DNA of 62,644 bases from JAITMY01 sp031549685 (GTDB lineage Bacteria; Bacteroidota; Bacteroidia; Bacteroidales; UBA932). The position numbers were made by a program, and so were the translations under genes. Shown here piece after piece: positions 50,027-59,412 of this stretch; the stretch's first letter is position 1, and each line of letters opens with the position of its first letter. The DNA lies in assembly GCA_031549685.1 (NCBI GenBank), contig JAVBPG010000037.1, forward strand, positions 1 through 62,644. The letters are read 5' to 3'. Under the pieces are notes generated by a model that searched no databases, was not told where the DNA came from, and was given only the letters and a program-made list of their open reading frames with translations.

Positions 50027-51499
50027 ATGGATAAAACTGCCCTGCTTAACCGTCTTGCCGACATTGAGTGGGATGACTTTGAGGTAAAAGAGGCATCCCG
50101 CGAGCTTCCCAAAAATATTTGGGAAACGGTAAGCGCTTTTGCCAATACGGCGGGCGGATGGATTATTCTGGGCATTGCACAAAAGGGAAAGCGCTACGAG
50201 GTGGTGGGCGTGGAAAACCCCGAAAAGGTAGAGCAGGATTTGGTTACAACGCTGCGCTCAAAGCAAAAGTTCAACGCCATACTTGCACCCGACTGTAAAA
50301 AGTATAGCATCGAAGGTAAAACAGTTTTGGGCTTTTATATTCCGCTGGCTGCCACCAAGCCGGTATATTTTAATTCGCTTAGCAATACATTTATCCGCAC
50401 GGCCAGCGGCGACCAGCGCGCCAGCCAGCATGAAATAAATGCGCTATTTCGCGACCAGTCGTTCGGCACGATGTCGGCTCGGCAAGCTTCAGAGACGACT
50501 GTAGAGGACCTGAGCAAAGCGTCGTACGCCAACTTTCGGGATTACCTTAACCGCATGAATCCCGACTTGCCGTACAATAAGCTGGATGATGATACGTTTA
50601 AGCGCAAGCTGCAAATTGTGAAAGACGGTAAGCTAACGTACGGAGGCCTGCTGTTTTTGGGAAATAATGAGGCTATTCAGAACCATTTTCCCGATTTTAG
50701 GGTTGACTACCTGGAAATCCCCGGCTTGTCGTATGCTGATGCCCAAACCCGCTACACATTTAGGCTGCAGGAGCAGGAAAACCTGTGGGAGTACTATTTT
50801 GTGCTGATGCAGCGCCTGCGTATTTATGCCAATAACCCTTTTCGCATGGGCGATATGGGCATTGCCTACGAAGAAACGCCCCAGCTGGATGCCCTCCGCG
50901 AAGCGTTGGTAAATATGCTTATGCATTGCGACTACTTCAGCCCTGCACGTTCGCGCATCAGAGTTTTTACCAATCGCATTGAGTTTGAAAATCCCGGTGC
51001 GCTGCCGCGTCCCGTAAAGGAGCTGCTGAGGGAGGACGTTTCCATCCCTCGCAACCCTGTTTTGGCGAAGCTGTTTCGTTGCGCTAAGTTTTGCGAGAAT
51101 GCCGGATACGGCTTTGACAAAATGCTGGCGTGGAAGCACGAAACCAACCTTGGGGTGGATTTTGAAACCTCGGTTGATATGACCAAGGTAACCTTTATGC
51201 TGAAGGATGGAAAGGTGGTGCTGCCTGAGGGATTTTTTAAAACAGCTGATAATCAAGGTGGTCAGATAGGTGGTCAGATAGGTGGTCAGACTACGCTTAC
51301 AGATGCGCAATATGCTATTTTAGAGATAATTAAAAAGAACCCAAAAGTCTCGCGACGAAAACTTTCCGAGGAACTTAATATTAATCAATCCGCCGTGCAG
51401 AAACATTTGGATAGGTTAAAAGAGATGGGAGCCATAAGGCGCGAAGGAGCGGATAGGGGCGGCCGTTGGATTATTCTTATCAATATTGAGCAACAGTAA
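50027..51499 (+). CDS. AlbA_2-domain ATP-binding protein, second copy
   Basis: A 490-residue relative of 812-2146. Residues about 10-110 are the AlbA_2 domain (AFANTAGGWIILGIAQKGKR), residues about 290-370 the HATPase-like part (REALVNMLMHCDYFS...NAGYGFDKM), and residues 430-490 a winged helix (VSRRKLSEELNINQSAVQKH). The link between them is GGQIGGQIGGQ, a typical low-complexity repeat of this family. The start could be 50021 or 50027. It lies inside a run of exported glycosidases, 84 bases after GH140 and 11 bases before GH43, in the same direction. Gene-family behaviour suggests an inserted regulator or defence gene rather than part of sugar use. Confidence 0.82.
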   Translation: MDKTALLNRLADIEWDDFEVKEASRELPKNIWETVSAFANTAGGWIILGIAQKGKRYEVVGVENPEKVEQDLVTTLRSKQKFNAILAPDCKKYSIEGKTVLGFYIPLAATKPVYFNSLSNTFIRTASGDQRASQHEINALFRDQSFGTMSARQASETTVEDLSKASYANFRDYLNRMNPDLPYNKLDDDTFKRKLQIVKDGKLTYGGLLFLGNNEAIQNHFPDFRVDYLEIPGLSYADAQTRYTFRLQEQENLWEYYFVLMQRLRIYANNPFRMGDMGIAYEETPQLDALREALVNMLMHCDYFSPARSRIRVFTNRIEFENPGALPRPVKELLREDVSIPRNPVLAKLFRCAKFCENAGYGFDKMLAWKHETNLGVDFETSVDMTKVTFMLKDGKVVLPEGFFKTADNQGGQIGGQIGGQTTLTDAQYAILEIIKKNPKVSRRKLSEELNINQSAVQKHLDRLKEMGAIRREGADRGGRWIILINIEQQ

Positions 51500-51510
51500 A
51501 AAATTTTATC

Positions 51511-52470
51511 ATGAAAAAAATCCTTTACCTCGCCTTGTGCGTAGCGCTGCTTGCCTCGTGCGGCAAGAGCAAAGAGGTGTACATGTTTACCTCGTTTCAC
51601 GAGCCGGCCACGGAGGGCTTGCGCTTGCTGTACAGCGAGGACGGCAAGCAGTGGACGGGTTTGGACTGCACATTTCTTGCGCCTGCCGTTGGCAGCAAGG
51701 TTATGCGCGACCCTTCGATTGTGCGCGGCCCCGACGGCACATTCCACTTGGTGTGGACAAGCGGTTGGCGTGGCGACAGGGGCTTTGGCTACGCCAGCTC
51801 CAAAGATTTAATCGCCTGGAGCGAGCCGCAGCTTATCCCCGTCATGGAGCACGACACCTCGGTGGTTAACGTGTGGGCTCCCGAGCTTTTTTACGACGAT
51901 GAGGGCAAGCAGTTCATCATTATTTGGGCGAGCACCATTCCCTTTAAGTTCGAAAAGGGCATAGAGGAGGAGCGCAACAACCACCGCATGTACTACACCA
52001 CCACCAAGGATTTCAAAAATTTCTCGGAGGCGAAGCTATTCCTCGACCCCGGCTTTAGCGTAATAGACGCCGTGATTGTAAAGTGCGCCAAAAACGATTA
52101 CGCCTTAGTACTCAAGGACAATACTCGTCCACACCGCAACATGCGCATGGCATTTGCCAGCAATCCTTTAGGTCCATATAGCACGCCGAGCGACATGTTT
52201 ACGCCGCTATTTACCGAAGGGCCTTCGGTGGTAAAGCTGGGTAAGGAGTACTACATTTACTTCGACGCTTACCGCGAGAAGTATTACGGCGCGGTAAAAA
52301 CCGAGGACTTCAAAACCTTTACCGACGCGACCTCGGAGGTGTCGCTACCCGAGGGGCACAAGCACGGCACCATTTTTAAAGCTGACAAGAAAATTTTGGA
52401 GGGTATCAAAAAACATTGTGAGCAGTGCGCGGCGGAAAAGCCCGTGGAAGCTCCGACGCTGACAATGTAG
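51511..52470 (+). CDS. GH43-like beta-propeller glycosidase lipoprotein
   Basis: A 319-residue lipoprotein (signal MKKILYLALCVALLASCGKS, Cys17). Five-bladed propeller features: MRDPSIVRGPDGTFHLVWTS with a probable catalytic Asp, SVVNVWAPELFYDDEGKQF, DAVIVKCAKNDYALVLKD and TEGPSVVKLGKEYYIYFD with the probable acid Glu. GH43 and its relatives cut arabinose, xylose or galactose linkages; the exact substrate is uncertain. It is preceded by the AlbA_2 gene and followed, across a family A repeat, by GH78. Confidence 0.78.
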   Translation: MKKILYLALCVALLASCGKSKEVYMFTSFHEPATEGLRLLYSEDGKQWTGLDCTFLAPAVGSKVMRDPSIVRGPDGTFHLVWTSGWRGDRGFGYASSKDLIAWSEPQLIPVMEHDTSVVNVWAPELFYDDEGKQFIIIWASTIPFKFEKGIEEERNNHRMYYTTTKDFKNFSEAKLFLDPGFSVIDAVIVKCAKNDYALVLKDNTRPHRNMRMAFASNPLGPYSTPSDMFTPLFTEGPSVVKLGKEYYIYFDAYREKYYGAVKTEDFKTFTDATSEVSLPEGHKHGTIFKADKKILEGIKKHCEQCAAEKPVEAPTLTM

Positions 52471-52490
52471 ATAAAATAGTTGCCTTGTGC

Positions 52491-52587
52491 GTCATTGCGA
52501 GGACGAGGCACGAGGACGAAGCAATCTCTTGTTCTGATTGGCTTCGCCAAAATGTGAGATTGCTTCGTCGTACCTCCTCGCAATGAC
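52491..52587. repeat. Family A palindromic repeat between GH43 and GH78
   Basis: GTCATTGCGAGG at 52491 is inverted at 52576-52587 as CCTCGCAATGAC, and GACGAAGCAATCTC (52515-52528) is inverted at 52556-52569. The GH78 reading frame runs open through this repeat but its real start lies at 52628. Confidence 0.85.
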
Positions 52588-52627
52588 GTCCTTGGATAAG
52601 TTCGCCATTATAGAAAATAGATTTTCC

Positions 52628-55426
52628 ATGAAACATTTCTACCGTTTTACGCTTCTTTTTGCCGTGCTGGCATTCGGCTGCTTCGCGCAAGCTATGGACA
52701 TCAAAAATCCAACCTGCGAGATGCTGAAAAACCCCATGGGCGTTAGCGCCGACCAGCTGCGCTTTGGCTGGCAGCTGCAGTCGGCGGTGCAGGGCGACGG
52801 GCAAACCGCCTACCGCATTATTGTCTCGTCGAGCAAGGCGAACGCCGGCAAAAACCTGGGCGATGTATGGGACAGCCAGGAGCAGCGGTCGGGCAAAAGC
52901 CAGCTGGTAAAGTACGACGGGAAAAAGTTGACGGCCGGCGCGCGCTACTACTGGCGCGTGATGGTGTGGGATGCTGTGGGCAAGCCTTCGGCGTGGAGCA
53001 GCGTGGAGCAGCTGGATGTGGCGCCAAGCATCAACCCGGTTAACGTGCGCTGGATTGGCGCCATCAAAAAGGCCGACAGCCACCTCCCCGACGGCAAGGC
53101 CTACAACCCGCCCTTCAAGAAGTACGGCTACGATACGCTTTTTGCCAAGGTGGATACGCTGGCCAAGCGAAGCATTATGCTGCGCAAGAATTTTAGCCTT
53201 GCCAAGAAGGCGGTGAAGCGCGCCATGGTGTACGTTTCGGGCCTCGGGCACTACGAGCTGTCGATAAACGGAAAGCGTGTCGGCAGCAGCGTTTTTGCGC
53301 CCATGTGGAGCGACTACGACAAGACGGTTTACTACAACATTTACGATGTGGAGAAACTGCTTGAGCCGGGCGGCAACGCCGTGGGCGTGCTGCTGGGTAA
53401 CGGATTTTACAACGTGTCGGAGCTTACGCGCTACCAGAAGTTGCTCCGCAGCTTCGGGCCGCCCACGCTGTTTTTCCGCATGGATGTTGAGTATGCCGAC
53501 GGTACTGCCTCAAGCGTAGCGTCCGACAACTCGTGGAAGTACGCGCCGAGCCCCATTACCTACAACAGCATTTTTGGCGGCGAGGATTACAACGCGCTGC
53601 TGGAGCAGCATGGTTGGGATACGCCCGAATTCGACGATAGCGGCTGGCGCAACGTGGTGGTGCAGGAGCCGCCCGCGGGCAGGCTGCGCGCGCAGCTGAT
53701 GCCTCCGGTAAAGGTAATGCAAAAGTTTGGTGTGAAGAGGGTTATAAATCCGTTGGAGAATGTGTACGTGCTTGATATGGGGCAAAATCTTTCGGGATTT
53801 CCTACCATAAAGGTGCAGGGCAAGGCGGGGCAGGTAGTGCGTATTTATCCTGCCGAGGCGCTTACCAAGGATAGCCTGGTAAACCAAAAGCGCTCGGGCA
53901 GCCCGCACTACTACGAGTACACGCTGCGCGGCGATGGGGTGGAGGAGTGGTCGCCGCGGTTTAGCTACTACGGCTATCAGTATCTGCAGGTCGAGAATGT
54001 GGACTTTAAGCGCCCGGCGAGCGGCGGCGAAAGGCCTGTGCTGCTCGATGCCACCTCCAACTTTATTTACGCCTCGGTGCCCGAAACAGGCACCTTTGAG
54101 TGCTCCAACGAGCTGTTCAACAAAACGCACTGGCTTATCAACAACGCCATAAAAAGCAACATGCAGGCGGTGTTTACCGATTGCCCGCACCGCGAAAAGC
54201 TGGGCTGGCTGGAGGAAGTGCACCTCAACGGCCCCGGGCTGCTGTACAGTTACGATCTTGCGCAGTTTTTGCCCAAAACAATGCAGGACATGGCCGATGC
54301 GCAGTGGCAAAACGGCTTGGTGCCGAGCATTGTGCCCGAGTACACCAACTTCAAGGTGTATAGCGAGGACTTTTCCGACTCGCCCGAGTGGGGCGCCGCC
54401 GCGGTAATTGCGCCGTGGATGTACTACCAGTTTTACGGCGACAGCACGCTCATCGCCCGCTACTTTGATGTCATGCGCCGCTACGTGGACTACCTCACAA
54501 GCCGCGCCGAGGGGCACATTGTTTCGCACGGCCTGGGCGACTGGTACGATTACGGCGAGCACTCCGCCGGCTACGGCAAAAATACGCCCATTGCCCTATC
54601 GGCTACGGCGCACTACTACTACGTTGCCAAACTCACGGCAAAGGCGGCGGCGATGCTGGGAAAAGAAGCTTATGAAAAGAAATATGCGGCGTTGACCGAC
54701 AACATTCGCTGGGCGTTTAACTCCAAATTTTTTGATGGCGACAGCAAGGAGTACGGCACGGGCAGCCAGGCCTCCAACGCCATGCCGCTCTTTATGGACA
54801 TTGTGGAGCCGCAGTACAAGGACGCCGTTTTGCTCAACATTGTAAAGGATGTGCAGGAGCATGGCAACCGCCTTACCACGGGCGATGTGGGCAACCGCTA
54901 CCTGTTCCAGTCGCTGGCGCGCAACGGCTACAACGATGTGATGTACGCCATGCTCAACCACTACGACACGCCGGGCTACGGCTTTCAGGTGAAGTTTGGC
55001 CTCAGCACGCTTACCGAGCAGTGGGATCCGCGCAAGGGCAACTCGTGGAACCACTTTATGCTGGGGCAAATTGAGGAGTGGTTTTACCGCACGCTGGCCG
55101 GCATTGCCCCCGACGACAGCCGGCCCGGATTCTCGCACTTCTACATCAACCCGGTTCCCGTGGGCGACCTGACCTACGTGAAGGCTTCGTACAATTCGCG
55201 TTACGGCAAAATAAAGGTGGACTGGAAAAGCGAAAACAGCGTGTTTACGCTCAAGCTTACCGTGCCCGTGAATACCACGGCAACCGTTATTTTACCCTAC
55301 GTATATGATGAGGAAGTCTCGCTCAACGGGGAGCCCCTGGCGCAAGCAAAGGGGGTGAAAGTCCTGGAGAGCGCCAAGGTGCTGGTGGGCTCGGGCGAAT
55401 ATACGTTTAGCTACAGCGAAAAGTAG
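52628..55426 (+). CDS. Alpha-L-rhamnosidase, GH78
   Basis: A 932-residue exported enzyme (signal peptide MKHFYRFTLLFAVLAFGCFAQA, cut near residue 22). Bac_rhamnosid domains: fibronectin-like N-terminus, VDMG-type LDMGQNLSGF, then the (alpha/alpha)6 catalytic domain with FTDCPHREKLGWLEEVHLNG, SPEWGAAAVIAPWMYY and HGLGDWYDYG, and a C-terminal beta domain. It removes terminal alpha-L-rhamnose from pectin or glycans. The start at 52628 is chosen because the upstream open frame lies in repeat DNA. It is next to GH2, with which it would act on branched pectin. Confidence 0.93.
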   Translation: MKHFYRFTLLFAVLAFGCFAQAMDIKNPTCEMLKNPMGVSADQLRFGWQLQSAVQGDGQTAYRIIVSSSKANAGKNLGDVWDSQEQRSGKSQLVKYDGKKLTAGARYYWRVMVWDAVGKPSAWSSVEQLDVAPSINPVNVRWIGAIKKADSHLPDGKAYNPPFKKYGYDTLFAKVDTLAKRSIMLRKNFSLAKKAVKRAMVYVSGLGHYELSINGKRVGSSVFAPMWSDYDKTVYYNIYDVEKLLEPGGNAVGVLLGNGFYNVSELTRYQKLLRSFGPPTLFFRMDVEYADGTASSVASDNSWKYAPSPITYNSIFGGEDYNALLEQHGWDTPEFDDSGWRNVVVQEPPAGRLRAQLMPPVKVMQKFGVKRVINPLENVYVLDMGQNLSGFPTIKVQGKAGQVVRIYPAEALTKDSLVNQKRSGSPHYYEYTLRGDGVEEWSPRFSYYGYQYLQVENVDFKRPASGGERPVLLDATSNFIYASVPETGTFECSNELFNKTHWLINNAIKSNMQAVFTDCPHREKLGWLEEVHLNGPGLLYSYDLAQFLPKTMQDMADAQWQNGLVPSIVPEYTNFKVYSEDFSDSPEWGAAAVIAPWMYYQFYGDSTLIARYFDVMRRYVDYLTSRAEGHIVSHGLGDWYDYGEHSAGYGKNTPIALSATAHYYYVAKLTAKAAAMLGKEAYEKKYAALTDNIRWAFNSKFFDGDSKEYGTGSQASNAMPLFMDIVEPQYKDAVLLNIVKDVQEHGNRLTTGDVGNRYLFQSLARNGYNDVMYAMLNHYDTPGYGFQVKFGLSTLTEQWDPRKGNSWNHFMLGQIEEWFYRTLAGIAPDDSRPGFSHFYINPVPVGDLTYVKASYNSRYGKIKVDWKSENSVFTLKLTVPVNTTATVILPYVYDEEVSLNGEPLAQAKGVKVLESAKVLVGSGEYTFSYSEK

Positions 55427-55443
55427 GATTGAGCGTTGGCTAT

Positions 55444-55601
55444 CCTCCGCTGACGGAGGCCATGACATGCTGTGTTTGCCAGCAGCGTCATGGCGAGCGA
55501 AGCGAGGCAATCTCACAATTTGTCCCGCAAGGCGGGACAATTAAAAGATTGCTTCGTCGTTCCCTGCCCGTCCGGTCAGGCGGGCTCCTCGCAATGACGC
55601 C
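55444..55601. repeat. Palindromic repeats between GH78 and GH2
   Basis: A small hairpin CCTCCG...CGGAGG (55444-55459) is followed by a family A unit (55495-55601) containing GCGAGCGAAGCGAGGCAATC, the palindrome TGTCCCGC...GCGGGACA, GATTGCTTCGTC and CCGTCCGGTCAGGCGGGC, ending CTCGCAATGACGC. Non-coding. Confidence 0.8.
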
Positions 55602-55622
55602 TTGATTGAAACCTTATTTATT

Positions 55623-58217
55623 ATGAAAAAAATATTTTTCTTTTTTATTTTTTTATCATTCGCCTTGCCTTCGCTTGCGCAAAAAAACTTTTCGGCGGCG
55701 GGATTTTATGAGCTGAAGAATAGCGGTCGCGAGGTGTACAGCTTCAACGTGGGCTGGCGCTACCACAAGGGCGATGTAAAGGGGGCGGAGCAGGAAAAAT
55801 TCAGCGACGAATCGTGGTCGATTGTCAGCTTGCCGCACACGGTGGAGCTTATGCCCGTTGAGGCCAGCGGTGGTCGCAACTACCAGGGCGTGGCGTGGTA
55901 CCGCAAGCACTTTATGCTGGCCGAAGGGGTAAAAGGTAAAAAAGTTTACCTGTACTTTGAGGCGGCCATGGGGCGCGCCAAGGTTTACCTCAACGGCAAG
56001 CTGGTAGCGGAGCATTTAGGCGGCTACCTGCCCTTCAGCGTTGAGCTTACCGGCTTAGGTATGGTGCCCGGCGAGCGCGGCGTGGTGGCCGTAATGGCGG
56101 ACAACAGCAACGACCGCAGCTACCCTCCCGGCAAAACGCAGTACACGCTCGACTTTACCTACCACGGCGGCATTTACCGCGATGCGTACTTGGTGGTAGC
56201 ATCGCCCCTGCACATTACCGACCCCAACTACGTGGACAAGGTGGCGGGCGGCGGCGTGTTTGTTCAGCCAAAAAATATTTCGAAAAAGCAGGCCGATGTT
56301 AGCGTTGCTACCGATGTGGCCAACGAGGAAAGTAGGACGAAAAGTTTTATTCTGGAAACGAGCATCTGCGACAGCAACGGCGCGGTGCTAAAAAAAACGG
56401 AAACGAAACTATCGCTAAAGGCCGGTGAGCAGCGGCAGGTGAGGCAGGAGCTGAGCATTGCAAATCCCAAGCTGTGGCTGCCCGAGGCGCCCTACTTGTA
56501 CCAAATACAATCGCGCATTATTGCCGACAAAAAGACGGTGGATGGCGTGATGACGCGCGTGGGCTTACGCAAAATCGAGCTGCGCGGCCGCGATGGACTT
56601 TACCTTAACAACGAACCTTATCAACATAAGTTGATTGGCGTAAACCGGCACCAGGACTACGCCTACGTGGGCAACGCCATGCCTAACTCGCAGCACTGGC
56701 GCGATGCCAAAAAGCTGAAGGACGCGGGCGTAAACGTAATTCGCGTGGCGCACTACCCGCAGGACCCTTCGTTTATGGACGCCTGCGATGAGCTGGGCAT
56801 GTTTGTGATTGTAGCCACGCCGGGCTGGCAATTTTTTCCAAAGGTGGACTCCGTTTTTTCTAAGCGCGTTTACTCCGATATTCGCAACATGATACGCCGC
56901 GACCGCAACCATGCCTGCGTGCTGACCTGGGAGCCGGTGCTCAACGAAACGGTGTACCCGCCTGAGTTTGCGCTCAAGGCCATTGGCATTGCGCGGGCCG
57001 AACAACCCGGTAGCTTCTCGGCCGCCGATATGGTTACCGCCGGTAAGTATTCGCAGGCTATTTTGGAAAATTACGATGTAATGTACGGTTGGCCGAGGGA
57101 TACGACGGAAACCGCCAAGCCGATTTTTACCCGCGAGTTTGCCTCCAATCCTGATGATTGGTACGCGCAGAACTCCAACCACCGCGCCTCGCGCAGCTGG
57201 GGCGAGCGGCCCATGGTGGCGCAGGTCTGGCATTTGGTGAAAACCTACAACGAGATGTGCGATGCCCCGCGGCAATTCCTTGGCGGCGCCATGTGGCACC
57301 CCTTCGACCACCAGCGCGGCTACCACCCCGACCCCTACTGGGGCGGATTCATGGATGCCTTCCGCCAGCCAAAATATTCCTACTATGTATTTAAAAGCCA
57401 AATAGATAACAAGGTTGAGCCGGTGCTCTTTATGGCGCACGAAATGACGCCTTTCTCCGATGCTGATGTGCCGGTGCTGACCAACTGCGACTCGGTGCGA
57501 CTGATTGCCTACGGCCGCGATACGATGGTGCAGAAAGTGCAGCGCTCGCCGCGCGGCATGCCCCATCCGCCTTTGGTTTTCAAAAATGTGTACGAGTTTA
57601 ACGACATGAGGAAGTTCTCGTACCTCGAAAAGAGGTGGGACAAAATGTACTTTGAGGCCGAGGGCTACGTTGACGGGAAGGTGGTGGTAAGGGAGAAAAA
57701 AATGCCCTCGCGCCGCGAAACAAAGCTGCAGCTGCGCCCTGATAACGAAGGCCAGCCCTTGCTTGCCGATGGCTCGGATTTTATTCCCATCATTGCCGAG
57801 GTAACGGACGACCTGGGCAACGTTCGCCGTCTGGCCAAAGAAAATATTTTATTTACGGTTGAGGGCGAAGGCGAAATTATCGGCGGCAGCGCCATTGACG
57901 CCAACCCGCGGGCGGTGGAGTGGGGCTCGGCTCCGGTGCTGGTGCGCAGCACGGTTTTTGCCGGAAAAATTAAGGTAACGGCTCGCGTGCTTTTTGAGGG
58001 CGAGCATACGCCAAAGCCCGTGAGCCTTGAACTGGAGAGCATACTCCCCAGCTTAGTCGGTATTTACTGCGAAATTCCCGGGGAGGAAAAAGCGGCGCAA
58101 GGCGAAGAGGCGGTGGGCGGCAAAACGCACCAATCGCAAATGAGCGACGAGGAGCGCAACAAAACCTTGCAGGAGGTGGAGAAGCAGCAAACGGTCTTCG
58201 GGCAGGATTTTAAGTAG
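55623..58217 (+). CDS. GH2 beta-galactosidase-like glycosidase
   Basis: An 864-residue exported enzyme (signal peptide MKKIFFFFIFLSFALPSLAQ). Order: sugar-binding N domain (RYHKGDVKGAEQEKFSDESW, then AMGRAKVYLNGKLVAEHLGG), immunoglobulin-like domain, TIM barrel with LTWEPVLNE (acid/base Glu442) and IFTREFASNPDDW (nucleophile Glu505), and C-terminal beta domains with a DUF4982-like part. GH2 members include beta-galactosidases, beta-glucuronidases and arabinopyranosidases; the cluster suggests a pectin side chain. The last gene-scale neighbour is a GtrA-like protein 103 bases on, across a family B repeat. Confidence 0.9.
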   Translation: MKKIFFFFIFLSFALPSLAQKNFSAAGFYELKNSGREVYSFNVGWRYHKGDVKGAEQEKFSDESWSIVSLPHTVELMPVEASGGRNYQGVAWYRKHFMLAEGVKGKKVYLYFEAAMGRAKVYLNGKLVAEHLGGYLPFSVELTGLGMVPGERGVVAVMADNSNDRSYPPGKTQYTLDFTYHGGIYRDAYLVVASPLHITDPNYVDKVAGGGVFVQPKNISKKQADVSVATDVANEESRTKSFILETSICDSNGAVLKKTETKLSLKAGEQRQVRQELSIANPKLWLPEAPYLYQIQSRIIADKKTVDGVMTRVGLRKIELRGRDGLYLNNEPYQHKLIGVNRHQDYAYVGNAMPNSQHWRDAKKLKDAGVNVIRVAHYPQDPSFMDACDELGMFVIVATPGWQFFPKVDSVFSKRVYSDIRNMIRRDRNHACVLTWEPVLNETVYPPEFALKAIGIARAEQPGSFSAADMVTAGKYSQAILENYDVMYGWPRDTTETAKPIFTREFASNPDDWYAQNSNHRASRSWGERPMVAQVWHLVKTYNEMCDAPRQFLGGAMWHPFDHQRGYHPDPYWGGFMDAFRQPKYSYYVFKSQIDNKVEPVLFMAHEMTPFSDADVPVLTNCDSVRLIAYGRDTMVQKVQRSPRGMPHPPLVFKNVYEFNDMRKFSYLEKRWDKMYFEAEGYVDGKVVVREKKMPSRRETKLQLRPDNEGQPLLADGSDFIPIIAEVTDDLGNVRRLAKENILFTVEGEGEIIGGSAIDANPRAVEWGSAPVLVRSTVFAGKIKVTARVLFEGEHTPKPVSLELESILPSLVGIYCEIPGEEKAAQGEEAVGGKTHQSQMSDEERNKTLQEVEKQQTVFGQDFK

Positions 58218-58225
58218 GCAAATGT

Positions 58226-58305
58226 TGTCATTGCGGGCTTGACCCGCAATCCCATGCAAAGAAAAAACGGTTGTCGGGAGATTGCGGGTCAAGCCCGCAA
58301 TGACA
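58226..58305. repeat. Symmetrical family B palindrome
   Basis: Perfect 26-bp inverted ends at 58226-58251 and 58280-58305 (TGTCATTGCGGGCTTGACCC at the left) around a 28-base middle. It differs from 5032-5113 and 14407-14488 in having two identical arms. It lies between GH2 and the GtrA-like gene. Confidence 0.88.
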
Positions 58306-58320
58306 TTATAAGGGTTGATT

Positions 58321-58692
58321 ATGATTCAGCAATTCATCAAATTTTGCGTGGTAGGTGGCTCAGGGGTTCTGGTGGACTTTGCCGTTACCTACGTGTGCAA
58401 GGAGTGGATAAGGCTCAACAAGTACATTGCCAACTCGCTTGCTTTTACCATTGCCGCTACATCCAACTACCTGCTCAACCGCCTGTGGACGTTCCATAGC
58501 CACAACAGCATACCCACGGAGTACTTTAAGTTTATCGGCATTTCGCTCATTGGGCTTGCGCTGAACAACGCCGTAATTTACCTGCTCACCGATAAGCTGA
58601 GGTGGAATTTCTACCTCTCCAAGCTATTCGCCATTGGCGTGGTAACGGTTTGGAACTTTTTTATGAACTACTTCTTTACGTTTACGCGGTAA
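58321..58692 (+). CDS. GtrA-like membrane protein
   Basis: A 123-residue protein with four hydrophobic helices: QQFIKFCVVGGSGVLVDFAV, then YIANSLAFTIAATSNYLLNR, LWTFHS and YFKFIGISLIGLALNNAVIY. This is the GtrA pattern, a family linked to moving lipid-linked sugars across the inner membrane or to cell-surface glycan synthesis. The start at 58321 is preferred over 58315. It follows GH2 in the same direction but may be separately transcribed. Confidence 0.88.
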   Translation: MIQQFIKFCVVGGSGVLVDFAVTYVCKEWIRLNKYIANSLAFTIAATSNYLLNRLWTFHSHNSIPTEYFKFIGISLIGLALNNAVIYLLTDKLRWNFYLSKLFAIGVVTVWNFFMNYFFTFTR

Positions 58693-58743
58693 GCAGCCAT
58701 GTGTCATTGTGATAGATACAAACTTTAACTCCCTTAATCCTCT

Positions 58744-59313
58744 ATGCTCAATTTAAAAATAATTCTTGCCAGCACTCGCCCCGGCCGCAAAGGTCCTTCG
58801 GTAGCGGCGTGGGTTAACGAAGTTGCCCAAAAGCATGGTGCGTTTAATGTGGAGCTGCTGGATTTGGCAGAAATAAATCTGCCCTTTATGGATGAGCCGA
58901 ACCATCCCCGCATGCGCCAATACCAGCATCAGCATACGCGTGATTGGAGCGCGAAGATAGACGAGGCGGATGCTTTTATTTTTGTGCTGTGCGAATACAA
59001 CCATTGCTTTCCCGCCACCATTAAAAATGCGCTGGATTACTTATTTTTGGAGTGGAATAAAAAGCCCGTGGGATTTGTTACCTACGGTGGAATTGCGGCG
59101 GGTATTCGCTCTCAGCAGATGCTAAAACCGGTGCTTGCCGCGCTTGATATGGTCCCAGTACTCAACGCGGTTAACATTCCATTTTTTGATAAAAATATTG
59201 ATGCAAATGGCACGTTTGTCCCTACCGATATTTTGAAGCAAGGGTTGGATGTAACGCTGAATGATGTGAAGAGTTGGGCGGAGATGTTGAAGCCGATGAG
59301 GGAGAAAAGGTAG
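58744..59313 (+). CDS. NADPH-dependent FMN reductase
   Basis: A 189-residue flavodoxin-fold enzyme. LKIILASTRPGRKGPSVAAW (FMN phosphate loop) starts it, and FIFVLCEYNHCFPATIKNAL with DYLFLEWNKKPVGFVTYGG follows, the usual NADPH-FMN reductase motifs. It supplies reduced flavin or reduces quinones and metals; the electron acceptor cannot be told. It is followed by a terminator and a convergent SDR gene, so it is likely the last gene of its transcript. Confidence 0.93.
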   Translation: MLNLKIILASTRPGRKGPSVAAWVNEVAQKHGAFNVELLDLAEINLPFMDEPNHPRMRQYQHQHTRDWSAKIDEADAFIFVLCEYNHCFPATIKNALDYLFLEWNKKPVGFVTYGGIAAGIRSQQMLKPVLAALDMVPVLNAVNIPFFDKNIDANGTFVPTDILKQGLDVTLNDVKSWAEMLKPMREKR

Positions 59314-59335
59314 CAATGCTTTTACCTTAATCGTT

Positions 59336-59362
59336 AAGCTGAGGTTATACCTCGGCTTTTTT
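59336..59362 (+). terminator. Terminator after the FMN reductase
   Basis: AAGCTGAGGT (59336-59345) pairs with ACCTCGGCTT (59349-59358), one G-T wobble, followed by TTTT. It is 22 bases beyond the stop codon. Confidence 0.85.
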
Positions 59363-59412
59363 ATTTTGGCAGGTCGAACCTTGTGGGGATATAACGGACG
59401 GTCTGCTGGATT

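Noticed and set aside
52538..52627. An N-terminal extension of GH78 by 30 residues
   Set aside because: It is the translation of a family A repeat; the signal peptide begins at 52628.
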